From: CAVYHJ01 sp963768165 [NCBI: uncultured bacterium] | Lineage (GTDB): Bacteria; UBP4; UBA4092 | Reading direction: 5' to 3' | Length of the DNA: 64,000 nucleotides | Assembly: GCA_963768165.1 (NCBI GenBank) | Contig: CAVYHJ010000002.1 | Coordinates: 1,054,001-1,118,000, forward strand | Shown here: positions 34,644 through 43,772 of the stretch, in pieces | How the letters are laid out: the number at the start of each line of letters is the position of its first letter | Position numbering within the stretch: the stretch's first letter is position 1 | Translations under genes and position numbers: made by a program | Notes under the pieces: generated by a model | What the model was told of the DNA's origin: nothing | Seen by the model: only the letters and a program-made list of their open reading frames with translations | The model's database searches: none

Positions 34644-37423
34644 TAAATATTCTTCTTACCTCTATTAGTCTATTAATTCTTTCCTATTACATTTATATTC
34701 TCATATCTGATATGGGTTCGTATGCTGACAATGGTTTTCTTTTAACATCAATAATTCTATGTGTAATAAGTGCAATATATTTAATAATTCGGTATGCGAA
34801 AATTGGTATGAAAGTTTGCTTTATTATTTTTATTCCAATTCTAAAACTTATCCAAATTATTGGAAATAGTCTTCAGAAAATAAAAGAGCAAAATCTCAAA
34901 AGTCAAAGACAGTTACATACCCAAAACCTAAACCAAGAGGGGATGTTAAATTCTAATATTGATAAGAGCACTAGCGAAGTCGAAGGAAAACAGGATGCAA
35001 CGATAGCTGATTATACTAAAACTATAACCCTTAATCCACAGGATACCGATGCGTATAAATTGCGTGGTAGAGCTTACCTCAAACAAGAAAAATATGATTT
35101 GGCGATAGCAGATTTTGCACAAGCCATCGCTCTTAATCCACAAGATTCTATTACCTATAAGTGGGGTGGTAAAGCTTATCTCGAACAAGGAAAATATGAT
35201 TTAGCGATAACTGCTTTTACGCAAACCATTACCTTAAATCCACAAGATGCTGTTACGTATAACTTGCGTGGTAAAGCTTACTTCGAACAAGGAAAATATG
35301 ATTTGGCAGTAACGGATTATACCCAAGCTATTACTCTCGACCCGCACGACGCGGATTTTTATTACTCTCGGGGTAACGTATATAAAAAGCTCGCGAAATA
35401 TGAATTAGCGAAATCAGATTATGCGCAAGCTATTGCCCTTAACCCGACACTTGAGGAATTTCTTGGAGAACAAAGCAGTGATGAGAATAAAGTAAAACAG
35501 GAAAAAGTTGATACAGTGGTAAAAAACAACGTACAGGAAGAAGAAACAGACTACTATAGCCAGGGATACTCTTTCTTTAATGAAGGAAATTATGGTGCAG
35601 CAATAGCAGAATTTACACAAGCTATCAATCTCAATCCTCAGAATGCATTAGCGTATTTCAATCGTGGATGTGTCTACCATGAGCAAGGAAAATATAATCT
35701 AAAGATGGCTAGTAATGACCGAGGAATGTTTGGTGCGGCAATTAATGATTATACGCAAGCCATCACCTTCAATCCACAATTTGTAGAGGCGTATCGCAAT
35801 CGCGGGATCGCTTACGCTGACCAGGGAAAATATGATTTAGCGATAGCAGATTATAAGCAAGCTATCACTCTCAACCCGCAGGATGCATTGGCATACTTCA
35901 ATCGTGGGAATGCTTATGGGAAAAAAAGGAAACAGAAATTGGCGATAGCAGATTATACACAAGCTATTAAAATCAACCCTCACGATACATCGGCGTATCT
36001 CAATCGTGGGTGTGCTTATTATAATACAGTGAGTTGGAATAATAAGTATGATAAATCTGCTAAACGAGATTGGAAAAAGGTGCTTGAATTAGACCCAACG
36101 GGTGCCGGGCAATCAGCAAAGTATAATCTTGAGTTCGGAAAGATTGATATAATTTCTATGTATAATCCAGCAAAGTATAATCTTGAGTTAGTAAAGAGTA
36201 GTATAATTTCTATAATTCCCAGAACGATTCATCTAGTTATAGGTCTATTACTCTTCTATTATAGTTTACAATTTGTGATAAAAGAAGATTATAAATGGGG
36301 AACTTTTATACTAATACAAGCGATTATTTGTAGTACTTTAGCTCTTCGTGTCCGTGAGCCTTTTTCTTCTAGGATGAGGTTGCTGGGCATACCTTTAGTG
36401 CTCTCTTGGATAGGCGAGGCCGTAATTATAGAAGGTGTGTCCGACGGTAATGCTGATTTCATAGTATTTGGAGTTTTTATTCTAATAGTTCCGACTTTCC
36501 TTGGATGGATAATTCTATTTGGAAAAATGAATGTAAAGCAACCAATAAGTACAGAATCAGGACCACTTGCGCTATGTGAAATAGCAAAGATGGAGAAGGA
36601 GCAGAGAAAAAAGATTAGGAGAAATGATAACTATGATAAAGAAGATTATAAATTTACCGGACAAGATCGGGAAAAAGCGGTTGAATTAGACCCAACTTGT
36701 TTTACTGAACAAACTGCTAAGCACTATATGAATGAGCATGGATTTTATGGTAGCGGTACTAGTGAAAAAAAAGAACTTACCGACAAAAAATCTTCTACAA
36801 AATACCGGCGTTCTGCCGACAAAAAAGCGTCTGTAAAATACCAACTTGAATGGAGTGAAGGATACCAACTAATTTACGACATCTTCATAGGAAGAATTGC
36901 ACGAAAAATGGGCGCAAATAAGTTTATTATCTTTTTAATCCTTAGCATACCTGTCGGGATTATATTTATGATAATAATGTCATATGAGGACCATCAGTCC
37001 ATATCAAGCCACATTTTTTTAGCACCGATATTGGGATTCTGTGTTCTTATCGGTCTATATATTGGTTTTTGGGCGCTAGTTACATTTACTACCCCAATAT
37101 GGGTTCGTATAATTGGTTATCCCTGCCCCAAGTGCAAAAAATGGAGAGGGAAATGCATAAAACAAGAATTGCTGAATACACATGAAGAAACCACCGCAGG
37201 ATTAGAAAATGAAACAGAAAATGTACATATAAGAGGAAACCCGTACCTCGGTGTTCGTGATCGCTCAGAAACACGTGAAACAGGAAGGCGTATAAAGAAG
37301 ATCTATAATGTTGTTGTTGAAGATTACCGAATATACTATATGTGTAAACAATGTAATAATGAATGGAATGATGATGGCTCCCAAGAGAAATCCAAGTCTT
37401 TAATGTCATCTGAATATGTTTAA
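34628..37423 (+). CDS. Large TPR-repeat membrane protein with C-terminal zinc-ribbon-like motif
   Basis: A 931-residue protein. Two N-terminal transmembrane helices (~7-24 and 35-55) are followed by about ten tetratricopeptide repeats in two blocks (~105-285 and ~300-500; e.g. AYFNRGNAYGKKRKQKLAIADYTQAI). Then come a membrane cluster (~540-645), a charged region, two more helices (~765-830) and two cysteine pairs (CPKC near 838 and CKQC near 912) that resemble a split zinc ribbon. TPR arrays bind proteins, so a scaffold at the membrane is likely. The gene is more AT-rich than its neighbours and its repeats are similar at the DNA level, a sign of recent expansion. Confidence 0.82.
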   Translation: MNKRALNILLTSISLLILSYYIYILISDMGSYADNGFLLTSIILCVISAIYLIIRYAKIGMKVCFIIFIPILKLIQIIGNSLQKIKEQNLKSQRQLHTQNLNQEGMLNSNIDKSTSEVEGKQDATIADYTKTITLNPQDTDAYKLRGRAYLKQEKYDLAIADFAQAIALNPQDSITYKWGGKAYLEQGKYDLAITAFTQTITLNPQDAVTYNLRGKAYFEQGKYDLAVTDYTQAITLDPHDADFYYSRGNVYKKLAKYELAKSDYAQAIALNPTLEEFLGEQSSDENKVKQEKVDTVVKNNVQEEETDYYSQGYSFFNEGNYGAAIAEFTQAINLNPQNALAYFNRGCVYHEQGKYNLKMASNDRGMFGAAINDYTQAITFNPQFVEAYRNRGIAYADQGKYDLAIADYKQAITLNPQDALAYFNRGNAYGKKRKQKLAIADYTQAIKINPHDTSAYLNRGCAYYNTVSWNNKYDKSAKRDWKKVLELDPTGAGQSAKYNLEFGKIDIISMYNPAKYNLELVKSSIISIIPRTIHLVIGLLLFYYSLQFVIKEDYKWGTFILIQAIICSTLALRVREPFSSRMRLLGIPLVLSWIGEAVIIEGVSDGNADFIVFGVFILIVPTFLGWIILFGKMNVKQPISTESGPLALCEIAKMEKEQRKKIRRNDNYDKEDYKFTGQDREKAVELDPTCFTEQTAKHYMNEHGFYGSGTSEKKELTDKKSSTKYRRSADKKASVKYQLEWSEGYQLIYDIFIGRIARKMGANKFIIFLILSIPVGIIFMIIMSYEDHQSISSHIFLAPILGFCVLIGLYIGFWALVTFTTPIWVRIIGYPCPKCKKWRGKCIKQELLNTHEETTAGLENETENVHIRGNPYLGVRDRSETRETGRRIKKIYNVVVEDYRIYYMCKQCNNEWNDDGSQEKSKSLMSSEYV

Positions 37424-37915
37424 TCATCAAATTTCCCTGATTCACCAAAAATTCTTCGGTCCCTTCACTTTGTTCAAGGGTAAACTCCAAAAGCATTCCC
37501 TCAAGAATGACAAACTCACGGGAATAAATCCCTACACTACGTGTAGTGTAACCTTTATGGGTATATCCCTTAAACCCTAAACCCGAAATATTCTTGAATA
37601 CCTAATATCCAATCCATCTAATTACTTTTGACAATCAGCGCATTATTCCCAAAATGGCAATCTGATTATGTCTACACAAACTAAGTCTGAAATCAAGAAA
37701 GATGTTTTTCGCGGAGTATGCCAAAAGCCGTTTGTTTCAAAAGGTATCTTCCAACTAAACCTGGCTGACAGCCCTTATCCCCAATGATTACTTTTTGTCT
37801 ACACTTTCACGATGCGTCGAGAATGGAGCAAAGCGGATTTCCCCGACGTATTTTCCAAAATTTTATTGACAATACCTCCAACTACTGCCAGAATTCATCA
37901 TTGGAATTTTAATAT
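37424..37915. other. 492-bp intergenic region, dispersed-repeat-like sequence, no gene
   Basis: 37451-37512 reads, on the minus strand, like the intergenic repeats built around 'GTCATTCTTGAGGG...GAAGAAT' seen in many bacterial genomes, bounded by ATTCTT/AAGAAT ends. At 37533-37550 there is a hairpin TACACTAC-GT-GTAGTGTA. No ORF here resembles a protein. Confidence 0.4.
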
Positions 37916-38596
37916 ATGCATGGCTTATTCATTGTTTTATTCGTTATCGTAGTAATTGCACTTATCATCTTTGGGATTATCCAGTCCGCCAAACGGCGGC
38001 AGGCATGGCAGCAGTTCGCCAATAGTCATGGGCTTTCTTATTCAACTTTCGATACGGTAGGAATACCGGATAGATATTATGATTATCAATTATTTAAAGA
38101 AGGGCACAGTAAAAAAGCATCCAATCTATGCATGGGAAAAGATAAAGATTTGGATGTCTCCGCATTTGATTACCAATACATCACGGGGAGCGGAAAAGAT
38201 CAACAAACCCATTATTTAACCTGCTTCGTCATTACCTCTCCATTGGTATTCAAACATCTCTCTATCCGCCCGGAAAGTATTTTTGATAAAATCGGGGAAG
38301 CCATTGGATTCGACCCTATTCAATTTGAATCTGCCGAATTCTCCAAAAAGTTTCATGTCAAATGCGAGGATAAAAAGTTCGCCTATGATATTGTTCACGC
38401 GCGGATGATTGAGTTTTTAATGCAAGATCCAAAACATATCTACATCGAAGCGCAATCCCATTCCATCCTGTTTCACCGAAATAAACGTATCTCCATCCCG
38501 GATGTGGAACTTTTGTTAATCGAGGCGCACAAGTTTATTGACCTGACACCGGATTATGTAAGACAACAAATTTCTTCGCAAACGGGGACAAATTAG
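37916..38596 (+). CDS. DUF3137-like membrane-anchored protein next to LemA
   Basis: A 226-residue protein with one N-terminal helix (about 3-25), then a basic segment (QSAKRRQAWQQFANSHGL) and a soluble alpha/beta domain. Phrases such as AFDYQYITGSGKDQQTHYLTCFVI and FHVKCEDKKFAYDIVHARMIEFL resemble the DUF3137-type proteins that often accompany LemA. It is followed after 3 bp by the LemA gene, so the two form an operon. The function is unknown; a membrane-associated partner of LemA is the best inference. It starts 492 bp from the previous gene, with no clear promoter found. Confidence 0.68.
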   Translation: MHGLFIVLFVIVVIALIIFGIIQSAKRRQAWQQFANSHGLSYSTFDTVGIPDRYYDYQLFKEGHSKKASNLCMGKDKDLDVSAFDYQYITGSGKDQQTHYLTCFVITSPLVFKHLSIRPESIFDKIGEAIGFDPIQFESAEFSKKFHVKCEDKKFAYDIVHARMIEFLMQDPKHIYIEAQSHSILFHRNKRISIPDVELLLIEAHKFIDLTPDYVRQQISSQTGTN

Positions 38597-38599
38597 ATT

Positions 38600-39163
38600 A
38601 TGCCGGTATTAATCGTTTTACTTATCATCATCCTTCTCCCCGTTATTTTCTGTATTGTCACCTATAATTCTATCGTGAAATTGAATCAATTGATTAGCGA
38701 ATCCTGGTCGGATATAGATACGGAATTGAAGAGACGTTATGATTTAATTCCCAATTTGGTCGAGACGGTAAAAGGGTATGCCGCACATGAGAAAACAGTA
38801 TTTGAAGACATTGCCAAAGCACGGGCGGCAGCGATTGCCAATACGGGAAATCCGGCATCGCAAGCACAAAATGAAAATCAATTGGTACAAAGTTTAAAAA
38901 GTTTATTTGCTGTCGCGGAAGGGTATCCCGAACTCAAAGCCAATCAGAACTTTTTAAAGCTTCAACAAGAATTAACCAATACAGAAGACCGGATTCAAGC
39001 GGCGCGCCGATTTTATAATGCCAATGTACGGGATTTAAATAATAAAGTTCTCACATTTCCCAGCAGTCTCATCGCTTCCATGGGCGGATTCAAAACCAAA
39101 GATTTCTTTGAAATTGATTCCCTGGATGCGCGCAAACCCGTTGTCGTCTCTCTCAATCCATAA
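38600..39163 (+). CDS. LemA family protein
   Basis: A 187-residue membrane-anchored helical protein: one N-terminal helix (~3-22), then the conserved YNSIVKLNQLISESWSDIDTELKRRYDLIPNLVETVKGYAAHEKTVFEDIAKARAA region, the LFAVAEGYPELKANQNF motif and EDRIQAARRFYNANVRDLNNKVLTFPSS. All are hallmarks of LemA (four-helix-bundle exterior domain). The length is typical. LemA proteins are of uncertain function but often associate with envelope proteases or membrane stress. It is the second gene of the pair, with 22 bp to the next start. Confidence 0.95.
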   Translation: MPVLIVLLIIILLPVIFCIVTYNSIVKLNQLISESWSDIDTELKRRYDLIPNLVETVKGYAAHEKTVFEDIAKARAAAIANTGNPASQAQNENQLVQSLKSLFAVAEGYPELKANQNFLKLQQELTNTEDRIQAARRFYNANVRDLNNKVLTFPSSLIASMGGFKTKDFFEIDSLDARKPVVVSLNP

Positions 39164-39185
39164 TTCAGTTTTAAAACAACTCCTC

Positions 39186-40007
39186 ATGAAAAATATCTCC
39201 TCTTTGCAAAAGAAAATTCGAAATCTCATTCATCGTTTTGATGGAACTGTGGGGGTTGCTTTCAAAAATTTCAAAACCAAAGAGGAATTTTATCTCAACG
39301 CCGATGAGCGCTTTCCAACGGCTTCCACCATCAAAATTCCCATCATGGTGGAAGCGTATTATCAAGCCAAAGAAGGTAATATTAAATTATCGGATACTCT
39401 CACTTATCATCAAAAAACTCATGTCGGCGGGTCGGGGATTATTCAATTTCTTTCCGATGGTCTCAAAATTTCCGTGTATGATGCCATGTTCCTGATGATT
39501 GTATTGAGTGATAACACGACGACCAATATGTTGATTGATCTTCTGGGTGTTAAGAACATTAATGCCCGCATGGAATCGTTGGGATTAAACAATATTAAAG
39601 TATTCCGCAAAGCATTTTCCAAAAAAGCGGAAGTAGAACCCAAACTTTGCAAGAAATATGGATTTGGAATGGCGACACCCCATGAGATGAATATCCTTTT
39701 GGAAAAGATTTATCGTGGTCAGGTGCCGGATAAATCGTCTTGTAAAAAGATGATTGAGATTATGAAAAACCAGTTTTACGAAGGACAATTACGCCGCTGG
39801 GTGCATGGAAAAAAAGTCTGGGTCGCCAACAAAACCGGCTCTGTAACCGGAGTTCGCAATGATGTCGGCATTGTGCATACGCCAAAATCCGATTGGGCTA
39901 TTTCCGTATATTGTAAAGAAATGAAAGACCTGCGTTGGGAATTGGATAACAACGGTCAGTTACTAATTGCTACCATTTCCAAGACTGTGTTTGAATATTA
40001 TTCTTAA
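39186..40007 (+). CDS. Class A beta-lactamase-fold serine hydrolase (cytosolic form)
   Basis: A 273-residue protein starting MKNISSLQKK. It shows the three active-site boxes of the class A beta-lactamase/transpeptidase fold: S-x-x-K in TASTIKIPIM, SDN in VLSDNTTTNMLI, and KTG in VANKTGSVTG. There is no signal peptide or lipobox, unlike secreted resistance enzymes, and no convincing ExxLN omega-loop motif, so hydrolysis of antibiotics is not assured; a peptidase or esterase role is equally likely. I prefer the ATG at 39186 over the in-frame start at 39108, which lies inside the LemA gene. The ribosome site is weak, so coupling to lemA is possible. Confidence 0.82.
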   Translation: MKNISSLQKKIRNLIHRFDGTVGVAFKNFKTKEEFYLNADERFPTASTIKIPIMVEAYYQAKEGNIKLSDTLTYHQKTHVGGSGIIQFLSDGLKISVYDAMFLMIVLSDNTTTNMLIDLLGVKNINARMESLGLNNIKVFRKAFSKKAEVEPKLCKKYGFGMATPHEMNILLEKIYRGQVPDKSSCKKMIEIMKNQFYEGQLRRWVHGKKVWVANKTGSVTGVRNDVGIVHTPKSDWAISVYCKEMKDLRWELDNNGQLLIATISKTVFEYYS

Positions 40008-40090
40008 CTCGGAACCTCTATTCCAAAATCCTTGTTGTTTAATATCAGAAGTTGGTCTATATTTAATTTATCCCTTTTAGGAGGTCGGTT

Positions 40091-41233
40091 ATGTATAAAA
40101 ATGTATTTCTGTCGGTACTTTCCTTTCTTTTTCTAAACATTATTGCCTACGCACTCCCCAGCGGATTTACTCTTACCACAGTGACCAGCGGATTGAATCA
40201 GGCGATTACGATTCGATTTGCGCCCGATGGCCGGATGTTTTATCTGGATCAATACGTGGGCCAGGTACGCATCATGAGTAACGTCAGTGGGAACTATGTT
40301 TTGAACCCAACACCGTGGGCGACCATCGCCGTGGACTCAATTGCCGGATCCGAACGGGGGTTGTTGGGAATTTGTTTCGATCCCAATTTTACAACCAATC
40401 ACTATATTTATTTTTACCATTCGGTCTCCGGCAGTTATGACAATCGCGTTATTCGTTTGACGGAAGATACAACAACCCACTTGGCAAATCCACTTAGTAT
40501 TGTCACGGTTCTTGAAATTACCGATAGTAATCCCGCTACCAATCATAACGGGGGGAATTTAACTTTCGGTCCCGATACCATGCTCTATATCACAGTTGGA
40601 GATGGTGGAGGTTCACCGGGAACACGCTCACAGGATACCACCATTTTTCAGGGAAAAATTCTACATGTAAATCCCTATGGTACTTTGCCGGTGCCGTATA
40701 TCATTCCTTCACAACTATTTTACTGTTTGGGTTTGAGGAACAGTTTCGACATGGCATGGAATCCCGTGAATAATGTTCTTTACGCCTCCGAAAATGGCCC
40801 TACCGAAAACGATGAAATCAACCGGATTGTCCTGGGTGGAAATTATGGCTGGCCGACGGTCGAAGGATATTCCTCTGACACACGTTTCATTAACCCGATT
40901 TTTGATTTCAGCAGCACGACCACCGTCGCACCCACGGGGATTTGTTTTTACCCGGCGTCGGGATATTTTCCTGCAAAATATCACAATGATATATTTCTCG
41001 TAGATGTCAATTATGGCAATATCTGGCATTTCAAATTGATGGGAGCCAATCTGGATTCGATTGATACGGCCAATAGCGACCTGCCCTTCGGGCGCGTCCC
41101 ACCCTACACTTATGCAGACATTGAACCGGGTCCGGATGGGAATTTATATCTCGCCGCGTTCACCAGTATTCAGAAACTTTCCTATACTGTTAGTGTTGAC
41201 CAGTGGATGTTATATGATCAGCCGATGGATTAA
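40091..41233 (+). CDS. Secreted PQQ-dependent sugar dehydrogenase-like protein
   Basis: A 380-residue exported six-bladed propeller. A signal peptide of about 20 residues is followed by the soluble glucose/sorbosone dehydrogenase pattern: FTLTTVTSGLNQAITIRFAPDGRMFYLDQYVGQVRIM, GSERGLLGICFDPNFTTNHYIYFYHS, the HNGGNLTFGPDTMLYITVGDGG motif carrying the catalytic base region, and NEINRIVLGGNYGWPTVEG. It would oxidise an aldose or polyol outside the cell with PQQ, if the cell has PQQ. A perfect AGGAGG site lies before the ATG. It appears to be a single gene. Confidence 0.87.
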   Translation: MYKNVFLSVLSFLFLNIIAYALPSGFTLTTVTSGLNQAITIRFAPDGRMFYLDQYVGQVRIMSNVSGNYVLNPTPWATIAVDSIAGSERGLLGICFDPNFTTNHYIYFYHSVSGSYDNRVIRLTEDTTTHLANPLSIVTVLEITDSNPATNHNGGNLTFGPDTMLYITVGDGGGSPGTRSQDTTIFQGKILHVNPYGTLPVPYIIPSQLFYCLGLRNSFDMAWNPVNNVLYASENGPTENDEINRIVLGGNYGWPTVEGYSSDTRFINPIFDFSSTTTVAPTGICFYPASGYFPAKYHNDIFLVDVNYGNIWHFKLMGANLDSIDTANSDLPFGRVPPYTYADIEPGPDGNLYLAAFTSIQKLSYTVSVDQWMLYDQPMD

Positions 41234-41247
41234 CTATAATCGGATTA

Positions 41248-42021
41248 CTATTTTCTAAAAGCACTATACAAGTCTGTCGAATAGGGAACCCAACAGCAAC
41301 CTTCAGGAAATTCTTTTTTAAGCAAGGTACGTAATTCCATAAAAAACTTAACTTTGGTTTCGGAATTCATGGCATTGCCTACGTAGGAAAATGAATTCGC
41401 CAAACCAATATATCCATCAAACGTCAAATAGGTCTCATGTCGAAAAACTCGTTTTTGAATCCGTTTGAATAATTGGGATTCTTTAAGGTGTTTATCCGCT
41501 TCTTTCGAGTCGTTTTTTTTCCACAAATCCGTTTTATAATCGGAATTATATTTATGAATCAAATCTTGTATGGCTTGGAGATAGGCGGCTTTCTTTTTGT
41601 CCCGCGAATTCCACCAAATGGCAACTCCCCCGTTTGGTTTTAAAACCCGATGACATTCTTTCAATGTTTTCGGCACGTCAAACCAATGAAACGCCTGCGC
41701 CGTTGTTACCAAATCCGCACACGCTGTCTTGACTTGGATATCTTCCGCGGTACCATGCCGATAATCAATCTCTACTCCCGCTTCTTTCGCTGCTTTTTTT
41801 CCCTGCTCTATCATTTCTATGCTGAGTTCAATCGCAACGACCTTCCAGCCCCGTTTCGCCATAGCAATCGCCGCTTTACCTGTCCCTGCACCTACATCTA
41901 CAATTGTTGAGTCGGATGACAATCGAAATCGTTGTTCCAGAAAATCATACAGTTCCTTTGGGTATTCCGGACGGTAGGCGCGATAGGCTTCCGCACATTC
42001 ATTAAATTTGGATTCCGGCAT
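41248..42021 (-). CDS. Class I SAM-dependent methyltransferase
   Basis: A 257-residue cytosolic methyltransferase. The SAM-binding motif I is IVDVGAGTGKAAIAMAKRG, motif II has VVAIELSIEMIEQG, and post-motif residues TTAQAFHWFD and VLKPNGGVAIWW follow, typical of the UbiE-like group. The start at MPESKFNECAEAYRAYRPEYP matches where family proteins begin. The longer frame reaching 42081 would overlap the divergent cupin gene. The substrate is unknown. The next gene starts 50 bp away on the other strand, so promoters for both lie in a very short shared gap. Confidence 0.87.
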   Translation of the reverse strand: MPESKFNECAEAYRAYRPEYPKELYDFLEQRFRLSSDSTIVDVGAGTGKAAIAMAKRGWKVVAIELSIEMIEQGKKAAKEAGVEIDYRHGTAEDIQVKTACADLVTTAQAFHWFDVPKTLKECHRVLKPNGGVAIWWNSRDKKKAAYLQAIQDLIHKYNSDYKTDLWKKNDSKEADKHLKESQLFKRIQKRVFRHETYLTFDGYIGLANSFSYVGNAMNSETKVKFFMELRTLLKKEFPEGCCWVPYSTDLYSAFRK

Positions 42022-42070
42022 GGAAATATTGTAACATTGAGCATGGAATTTAAACAGTAAGGAGCATCTC

Positions 42071-42391
42071 ATGTCTGTCATTCGTCAATTTGATATGAAA
42101 ACCAAACCCGACGGGTGTAAATTAACCGCTTATGGAATTCATCGGGCAATGAAGGGCGAGCCACCGGGGGTTGAATTGCATTATCACGATTGCGATGAAT
42201 ATTATTTTGTGATTGAAGGGAAAATTCGGGTGCAAGAGGATGAACAAGAATATATTCTTCAAGCAGGAGATGTGTTATGCACCCCAATGGGGCAGCAACA
42301 TTCTTTATTGGAATTTTTGGAAGACAGCACCATCCTCTGGTTGGAGGATGAATTGAAAGGACAAAAACGAACCGGACATTTGCATAAATAA
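42071..42391 (+). CDS. Cupin-domain protein
   Basis: A 106-residue single-domain cupin. Metal-binding motif 1 is GVELHYHDCDEYYFVIEGKIRVQEDEQEYILQAGDV and motif 2 is VLCTPMGQQHSLLEFLED, with histidines and a glutamate in the usual positions. Small cupins act as isomerases, dioxygenases or ligand sensors, and the sequence does not decide between these. It is followed after 1 bp by the SDR gene, so the two are probably co-expressed. Confidence 0.88.
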   Translation: MSVIRQFDMKTKPDGCKLTAYGIHRAMKGEPPGVELHYHDCDEYYFVIEGKIRVQEDEQEYILQAGDVLCTPMGQQHSLLEFLEDSTILWLEDELKGQKRTGHLHK

Positions 42392-42392
42392 A

Positions 42393-43184
42393 ATGAGCTA
42401 TCCAATCGAAAATAAAGTAGTGATTATTACCGGCGCATCCTCCGGCATTGGGAGAGAAACTGCCCTCGCTTTTGCACAGGAAAAAGCCATAGTTGTGCTT
42501 GCCGCGCGGCGCGAAGATAAATTACTAGAAATCGCCAGCCAAATTCAAAATAACGGCGGACAGGTTTTGATTGTGAAAACCGATGTCTCCAAACTCACGG
42601 ATGTCGAAAACCTTATCAAAACTACCATCGACAGATTTAACCGCATTGATATTTTAGTGAATAACGCGGGTTGGGGAATTCATGCGTCCGTCAAAGACAC
42701 ACCCATTCAGGATATGAAAGATATATTTGACACTAATCTCATGGGTCCTTTCTATACCATGAAATCGGTTCTTCCCATTATGAAAAATCAAAAGTCGGGT
42801 CATATCATCAATGTCGCATCCGTCATCGGACGCCGCGGAATGGGCATGAGCGGAGCTTATTGCTCTACCAAATTCGCCCTGATTGGATTAACGGAATCTT
42901 TGCAAGTGGAATTGCATAATAAACCCATCCACGCCAGCATCGTCTGCCCCGGACTCACCAATACGGATTTTGGCGTCAATATGCGCGAACCTGTCAGAAC
43001 CACAAAAAAGAATATTTGGGAAAATGGTGTCCCCTCCGCCAAAGTCGCCCATGCCATCGTCCGTTGCGCCCAAAAACCAAAACGCGAAGTTTATATCACT
43101 TGGTACGACCATGCTATGGTTTATGTCAATACCCTTTTCCCCGGATTTATTGAATATCTTTTGACCAGGTATAGAGGGAAATAA
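42393..43184 (+). CDS. Short-chain dehydrogenase/reductase
   Basis: A 263-residue classical SDR. The cofactor motif VIITGASSGIGRETA is near the N-terminus (TGxxxGxG), NNAGWGI follows, then INVASVIGRRG with the catalytic Ser, and the active-site SGAYCSTKFALIG (YxxxK). It uses NAD(P)H; the substrate is unknown, and the C-terminal extension (VYVNTLFPGFIEYLLTRYRGK) looks membrane-seeking, as in enzymes acting on lipids. It directly follows the cupin gene, 1 bp apart. Confidence 0.93.
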   Translation: MSYPIENKVVIITGASSGIGRETALAFAQEKAIVVLAARREDKLLEIASQIQNNGGQVLIVKTDVSKLTDVENLIKTTIDRFNRIDILVNNAGWGIHASVKDTPIQDMKDIFDTNLMGPFYTMKSVLPIMKNQKSGHIINVASVIGRRGMGMSGAYCSTKFALIGLTESLQVELHNKPIHASIVCPGLTNTDFGVNMREPVRTTKKNIWENGVPSAKVAHAIVRCAQKPKREVYITWYDHAMVYVNTLFPGFIEYLLTRYRGK

Positions 43185-43252
43185 CCTACTCATCCTTAAA
43201 CTACCGTCCGACTTATAAAAAGGCGTTTATTATGAATTTGTAAATGTATTAT

Positions 43253-43281
43253 TTGACAAGTAGATTGAATCAGATTATATT
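43253..43281 (+). promoter_or_regulatory. Strong sigma-70-type promoter for the two-gene DUF unit
   Basis: A perfect TTGACA at 43253-43258, a 17-bp spacer and TATATT at 43276-43281. The start codon at 43308 has AGAGGG seven bases ahead. This is the best consensus promoter I see in the window. Confidence 0.7.
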
Positions 43282-43307
43282 AACAAAATATTCTTACAAG
43301 AGGGAAT

Positions 43308-43772
43308 ATGAGTTTATTACAATTTGAAGCAGATGATTTATTGAAAATGCCCAAAAGATTTGTCACAACGGATGTGCTTGATATGATCCAAAATTCAAAT
43401 GGGGAGTTTGAGAGAAAACTGATTTCTGAGAATAAAAGAGAACAGTTCTATTTGAATTATGGACGTTATGGGAGAGATTCGTTAATATTGAAATATCAAA
43501 CGCGAGGGAGAGAGGTTGTAATCTTGGCAAGGTTGGATATAACAGGTACACCCCATCGGAATCCACCGACAGATGACTATCCGGATGGAAGGTTGATTCA
43601 AGGACCTCATATTCATTTATATAAAGAAGGCTTCGATGATAAATTTGCTTTTCCAGTTAATGAAGTGCAAGACTTAAAGTTACAGGATATAAATAACGGG
43701 GTTGAAATATTGGAAGACTTTCTTGAATTTTGTGTAGTGAAAAATTTACCCCCCATACAGGTGGTTTTATGA
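43308..43772 (+). CDS. DUF6978-like small protein
   Basis: A 154-residue soluble protein. The C-terminal half contains the pattern HRNPPTDDYPDGRLIQGPHIHLYKEGFDDKFAFPVNE, which I associate with the DUF6978 family of unknown function, often found beside DUF1828 proteins. No catalytic motif is certain; conserved His and acidic residues could bind metal. It has its own strong promoter and ends in a 4-bp overlap (ATGA) with the next gene, so the two are translationally coupled. The pairing resembles toxin-antitoxin or small defence operons, but no activity is shown. The family name is a recollection without a search. Confidence 0.62.
   Translation: MSLLQFEADDLLKMPKRFVTTDVLDMIQNSNGEFERKLISENKREQFYLNYGRYGRDSLILKYQTRGREVVILARLDITGTPHRNPPTDDYPDGRLIQGPHIHLYKEGFDDKFAFPVNEVQDLKLQDINNGVEILEDFLEFCVVKNLPPIQVVL

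Noticed and set aside
37089-37496. 135-codon minus-strand ORF across the TPR gene end
   Set aside because: Antisense to the TPR gene; its start falls in the dispersed-repeat-like sequence, which explains the open frame.
39108-39185. N-terminal extension of the beta-lactamase-fold protein
   Set aside because: It overlaps the lemA 3' end in another frame and gives no signal peptide; the ATG at 39186 fits better.
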